A stretch of DNA of 64,000 nucleotides. Source: Sphingopyxis sp. PAMC25046. GTDB taxonomy: Bacteria > Pseudomonadota > Alphaproteobacteria > Sphingomonadales > Sphingomonadaceae. The notes under the pieces were generated by a model that saw only the letters and a list, made by a program, of their open reading frames with translations, was not told where the DNA came from and searched no databases. This document shows, one piece after another, positions 61,894 through 64,000 of this stretch. The translations under genes and the position numbers were made by a program. The stretch lies in contig NZ_CP039250.1 of assembly GCF_004795895.1 (NCBI RefSeq), forward strand, positions 3,224,001-3,288,000. The letters are read 5' to 3'. Position 1 is the stretch's first letter. The number at the start of each line of letters is the position of its first letter.

Positions 61894-62603
61894 CGCGCCC
61901 GCGCTGTCGCAGGCGCGAGCAGTCCCCATGCTCTCCAGAGCGCCGCGGCGAGATAGAAGAGCGCCGCGGGCGCCCACATGATCAGCCCGGCGAGTTGCTG
62001 GTCCTCGATCGGTGCCAGGCCCCAGGCTTGGGTCGAGACATAGTGCGGTGGGTAGAGCGGGAAGGATGCGAATGTGATAAGCGCGCCGAGCAGCCCCATT
62101 TGCACCATCATGACAAGAAGCAGACCGATCGCCATCGGCGCCGTGGCCGCTCGCAGGCTGCTCCAGAAGAGAAAGGCGCTCGCCAGCAAGCTGAGCTGCA
62201 TCGCCCAATAAAGGCCATCGTTCGCCAGCGCCGAGGCATAAGGTGCGGGCGCGTGCCAGAACCAGAACAGGAGAATATGAAGCGCTGCCCATATGGCGGG
62301 GCGATCAGGCGCCGGAAGCCCTCGCCAGCCAGAGGCCAGCAGCGGCGCGGCCATCGCGGTCAGCGCGACATGATGAGCGACGCGAACCGAGAAGAGCGCG
62401 GACGACAGCGCACAGAGCGGTGAAACGAAAAGGAGAAGCAGCACTCCCATTCCCGCCCAAAAGGTCGTTGCGGCATCTGTTCGCCGGCCGGCCCAGAGCC
62501 CGACGAAGAGCAACACCGACAAAAGCAGCGGATCGAAGTTCCAGCGCGCCAGCCATTCGGCCGGCGCCGGCGCAGCGCCGCAATAGGGTAACCATTTTTG
62601 CAC
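61890..62603 (-). CDS. ctaG: caa3 oxidase assembly factor CtaG
   Basis: 237 residues, about seven helices of the Caa3_CtaG family: FDPLLLSVLLFVGLWAG, FVSPLCALSSALFSVRVAHH, ILLFWFWHAPAPYASAL and APIEDQQLAGLIMWAPAAL. Thought to deliver copper to the CuB site of caa3 oxidases. Coupled to the cytochrome b561 gene downstream. Confidence 0.92.
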   Translation of the reverse strand: MQKWLPYCGAAPAPAEWLARWNFDPLLLSVLLFVGLWAGRRTDAATTFWAGMGVLLLLFVSPLCALSSALFSVRVAHHVALTAMAAPLLASGWRGLPAPDRPAIWAALHILLFWFWHAPAPYASALANDGLYWAMQLSLLASAFLFWSSLRAATAPMAIGLLLVMMVQMGLLGALITFASFPLYPPHYVSTQAWGLAPIEDQQLAGLIMWAPAALFYLAAALWRAWGLLAPATARAR

Positions 62604-62725
62604 CGACGTGCGCCCTTTCCGGAAATTCCAACGTGCCCGCCTCGATCAGGGTTCCGCGCTCCGCGAAACCAATTGCGCCGAAGCGCATTGTTCCAGAGGG
62701 GGCTGCAACAGGCCGGAGACGATTT

Positions 62726-63154
62726 TTGGCGACCCACCCCGATCGCAGCGACAGCCGCATTCATCCACTGCATGGCTTGCTGCTCGCCTTCCCGGTCGCG
62801 CTGTTCAGCTCGGCCCTGCTTCTCGACATCACCTATTTGAACACCGCCGAGATGCAGTGGAGCAATTTCTCGGCGTGGGCGATCACCGGCGCGCTCGTCG
62901 TCGGAGCGCCGGTTCTGCTCTGGGCCACGATCGCCTTCATCCGTCGGCGCCGTACCCTCTACCGGGCACGTTTTCTCGCCTATCTCCTGCTCGTCCTGAC
63001 CATGTGGGTCGCGGGTCTCGTCAATGCCTTCAAACACAGCCAGGATGCCTGGAGCTCGGTCGGCACGACCGGCCTTCTCCTGTCGATCGTCTCGACCATC
63101 GCCGCGCTCGCAGCAGGCTGCATTGCGTACAGCCGCGGGAGGAATGCTGCATGA
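62726..63154 (+). CDS. DUF2231-like membrane protein
   Basis: 142 residues if started at the TTG at 62726, which has GGAG seven bases upstream; no ATG fits in the frame near the conserved region. Four helices with the DUF2231 opening RIHPLHGLLLAFPVALFSSA (the His-Pro pattern is the family mark), then LLDITY, ALVVGAPVLLWATIAFI, FLAYLLLVLTMWVAGL and a fourth. Its stop overlaps the next ATG (ATGA). Commonly found beside oxidase and sorbosone dehydrogenase genes; function unknown. Confidence 0.82.
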   Translation: MATHPDRSDSRIHPLHGLLLAFPVALFSSALLLDITYLNTAEMQWSNFSAWAITGALVVGAPVLLWATIAFIRRRRTLYRARFLAYLLLVLTMWVAGLVNAFKHSQDAWSSVGTTGLLLSIVSTIAALAAGCIAYSRGRNAA

Positions 63155-64000
63155 GCCGCGCCTCGATCCTTGCCACATCGCTCGCCCTCGTCAGCCTCGC
63201 GGCTTGCGGCAGCGGCGGCGAAAAACTCGACCAGACAGGGGCCAACCCGAAGCTCCCGGCACTCGACGAAACGCTCGTCCCGCCAATGAAGATCGCGCGG
63301 CCGCAAGGATGGGATGGCGAACGACCGACCGTTCCGGCGGGCTTCACGATCACGCCGGTCGCGGCCGATCTCGAGATTCCGCGCCAGATCCTCGTTCTGC
63401 CCAACGGCGACATTCTCGTCGCCGAAGGATCGGGCGGGCATGCACCGAAGCTGCGGCCCAAGGATGTCATCGCGGGCTATATCAAGAGCCTCGGCAAGAG
63501 CAGCGTGAAGGGTGGCGACCGGATCACCCTTCTCCGCGATGCGAACAATGACGGCAATCCCGAGCTTCGCACCACCTTTATCAAGGACCTCGACGCGCCC
63601 TATGGCCTCGCGCTTGTCGGCAACAGTCTTTACGTCGCCAATCAGGGCGCCTTGCTGCGCTTCCCGTATCGCGAGGGGGTCACCAGCATCGCCGGCAAGG
63701 GCGAAGAGGTGACCAAGCTGCCGTCCGCGGTCAATCACCACTGGACCAAGTCGCTCGCCGCCAGTCCCGACGGGACGAAGCTCTATGTCGGCATCGGTTC
63801 CAACAGCAATGTCGGCGAACGCGGGATGAGTGTCGAAGAAAACCGCGCGGTGATCTGGGAAGTCGATGCCGCCTCGGGCGCAAGCCGCGTCTATGTTTCG
63901 GGCATCCGCAATCCGACCGCCCTCGCCTTCGAGCCGGCGAGCAATCAGCTCTGGGCCGTGGTCAACGAACGCGACGAACTCGGCGCCGAACTCGTCCCCG
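63151..64000 (+). CDS. Sorbosone/aldose-sugar-dehydrogenase-like lipoprotein (3' end outside window)
   Basis: 283 codons visible, from the ATG at 63151. Lipobox SLAAC. A six-bladed beta-propeller of the soluble PQQ glucose / L-sorbosone dehydrogenase family: IPRQILVLPNGDILVAEG, APYGLALVGNSLYVANQ, NHHWTKSLAASPDGTKLYVG, then SGIRNPTALAFEP. The GIRNP and nearby Asn/Glu residues are family marks. Periplasmic oxidoreductase that may donate electrons to the cytochromes of this cluster. Coupled to the DUF2231 gene by ATGA overlap. Confidence 0.88.
   Translation, partial: MSRASILATSLALVSLAACGSGGEKLDQTGANPKLPALDETLVPPMKIARPQGWDGERPTVPAGFTITPVAADLEIPRQILVLPNGDILVAEGSGGHAPKLRPKDVIAGYIKSLGKSSVKGGDRITLLRDANNDGNPELRTTFIKDLDAPYGLALVGNSLYVANQGALLRFPYREGVTSIAGKGEEVTKLPSAVNHHWTKSLAASPDGTKLYVGIGSNSNVGERGMSVEENRAVIWEVDAASGASRVYVSGIRNPTALAFEPASNQLWAVVNERDELGAELVP

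Noticed and set aside
1..64000. CRISPR array, intact IS element or complete rRNA/tRNA gene
   Set aside because: No regularly spaced identical repeats, transposase motif or full tRNA cloverleaf was found on reading both strands.

Overview
The window looks like a chromosomal segment of a Sphingomonadaceae alphaproteobacterium, probably Sphingopyxis or a close relative (inference). The reasons are the high GC, the abundance of TonB-dependent receptors (one with FecI/FecR), the Rhizobium/Rhodobacter-type ccoNOQP-ccoGHIS cluster with an FnrL-type regulator, a caa3 oxidase with fused subunits I and III, and the REP-like palindrome at 49.0 kb. No complete RNA gene, CRISPR array or intact transposase was found.

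1-6.3 kb (all minus strand): a cell-surface-signalling uptake locus. It has an STN-domain TonB receptor (cut by the window start), FecR anti-sigma factor, FecI-type sigma factor, a conserved exported protein, a secreted alpha/beta-hydrolase esterase and a small Tat-exported protein. 6.3-18 kb: microaerobic respiration. hemN, a small Cys-containing protein, and ccoS-I-H-G-P-Q-O-N run on the minus strand in one tightly overlapping order; then come an OmpW porin (+), fnr (-) and a tandem universal stress protein (-). Perfect or near-perfect FNR boxes (TTGAY-N4-RTCAA) sit before hemN, midway between ccoN and ompW, and before usp, so the regulator and its likely regulon lie side by side. 18.3-26 kb: a SulP transporter, a CadC/ToxR-type TPR regulator, and a run of seven small exported, mostly Cys-containing proteins of unknown role plus a frame-disrupted lipoprotein gene. 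Another FNR-like box lies at the head of this run.

26-28.2 kb: genomic scar. A formylglycine-generating-enzyme-like lipoprotein is intact, but its downstream neighbour (GH10 xylanase, Tat signal) is cut after 62 codons and its upstream neighbour (FucP-type sugar symporter) is 5'-truncated and frameshifted. Beside it lies the 3' half of a CAT-anticodon tRNA, an attachment-site footprint. The element-side sequence next to it recurs, diverged, at 52.5 kb. 28.8-35 kb: a transglutaminase-fold protein, DUF1330, a TonB-receptor-like barrel, a ChaN-like protein and a winged-helix/PD40 regulator.

35-49 kb: the most unusual region. It contains a 1955-residue autotransporter with RTX-like repeats, a LytS/LytTR two-component pair, a CPBP membrane protease, an orphan PhnD-like binding protein, a proline-rich coiled-coil protein and a four-gene operon of exported proteins. 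Five pairs of 11-bp direct repeats, always 20 bp apart and matching the AlgR/LytTR consensus CCGTTCGTC, lie before these transcription units. They suggest one locally encoded LytTR regulon that links them into a surface system I do not recognise.

49-64 kb: a TonB receptor, a degenerate spacer, a CaCA-type cation exchanger, an epimerase-SPW-VKOR-like fusion, then a caa3 oxidase module (CoxI/III fusion, CoxII-cytochrome c, two c-type cytochromes, cytochrome b561, CtaG, DUF2231) and the start of a sorbosone/aldose dehydrogenase-like lipoprotein, cut by the window end.
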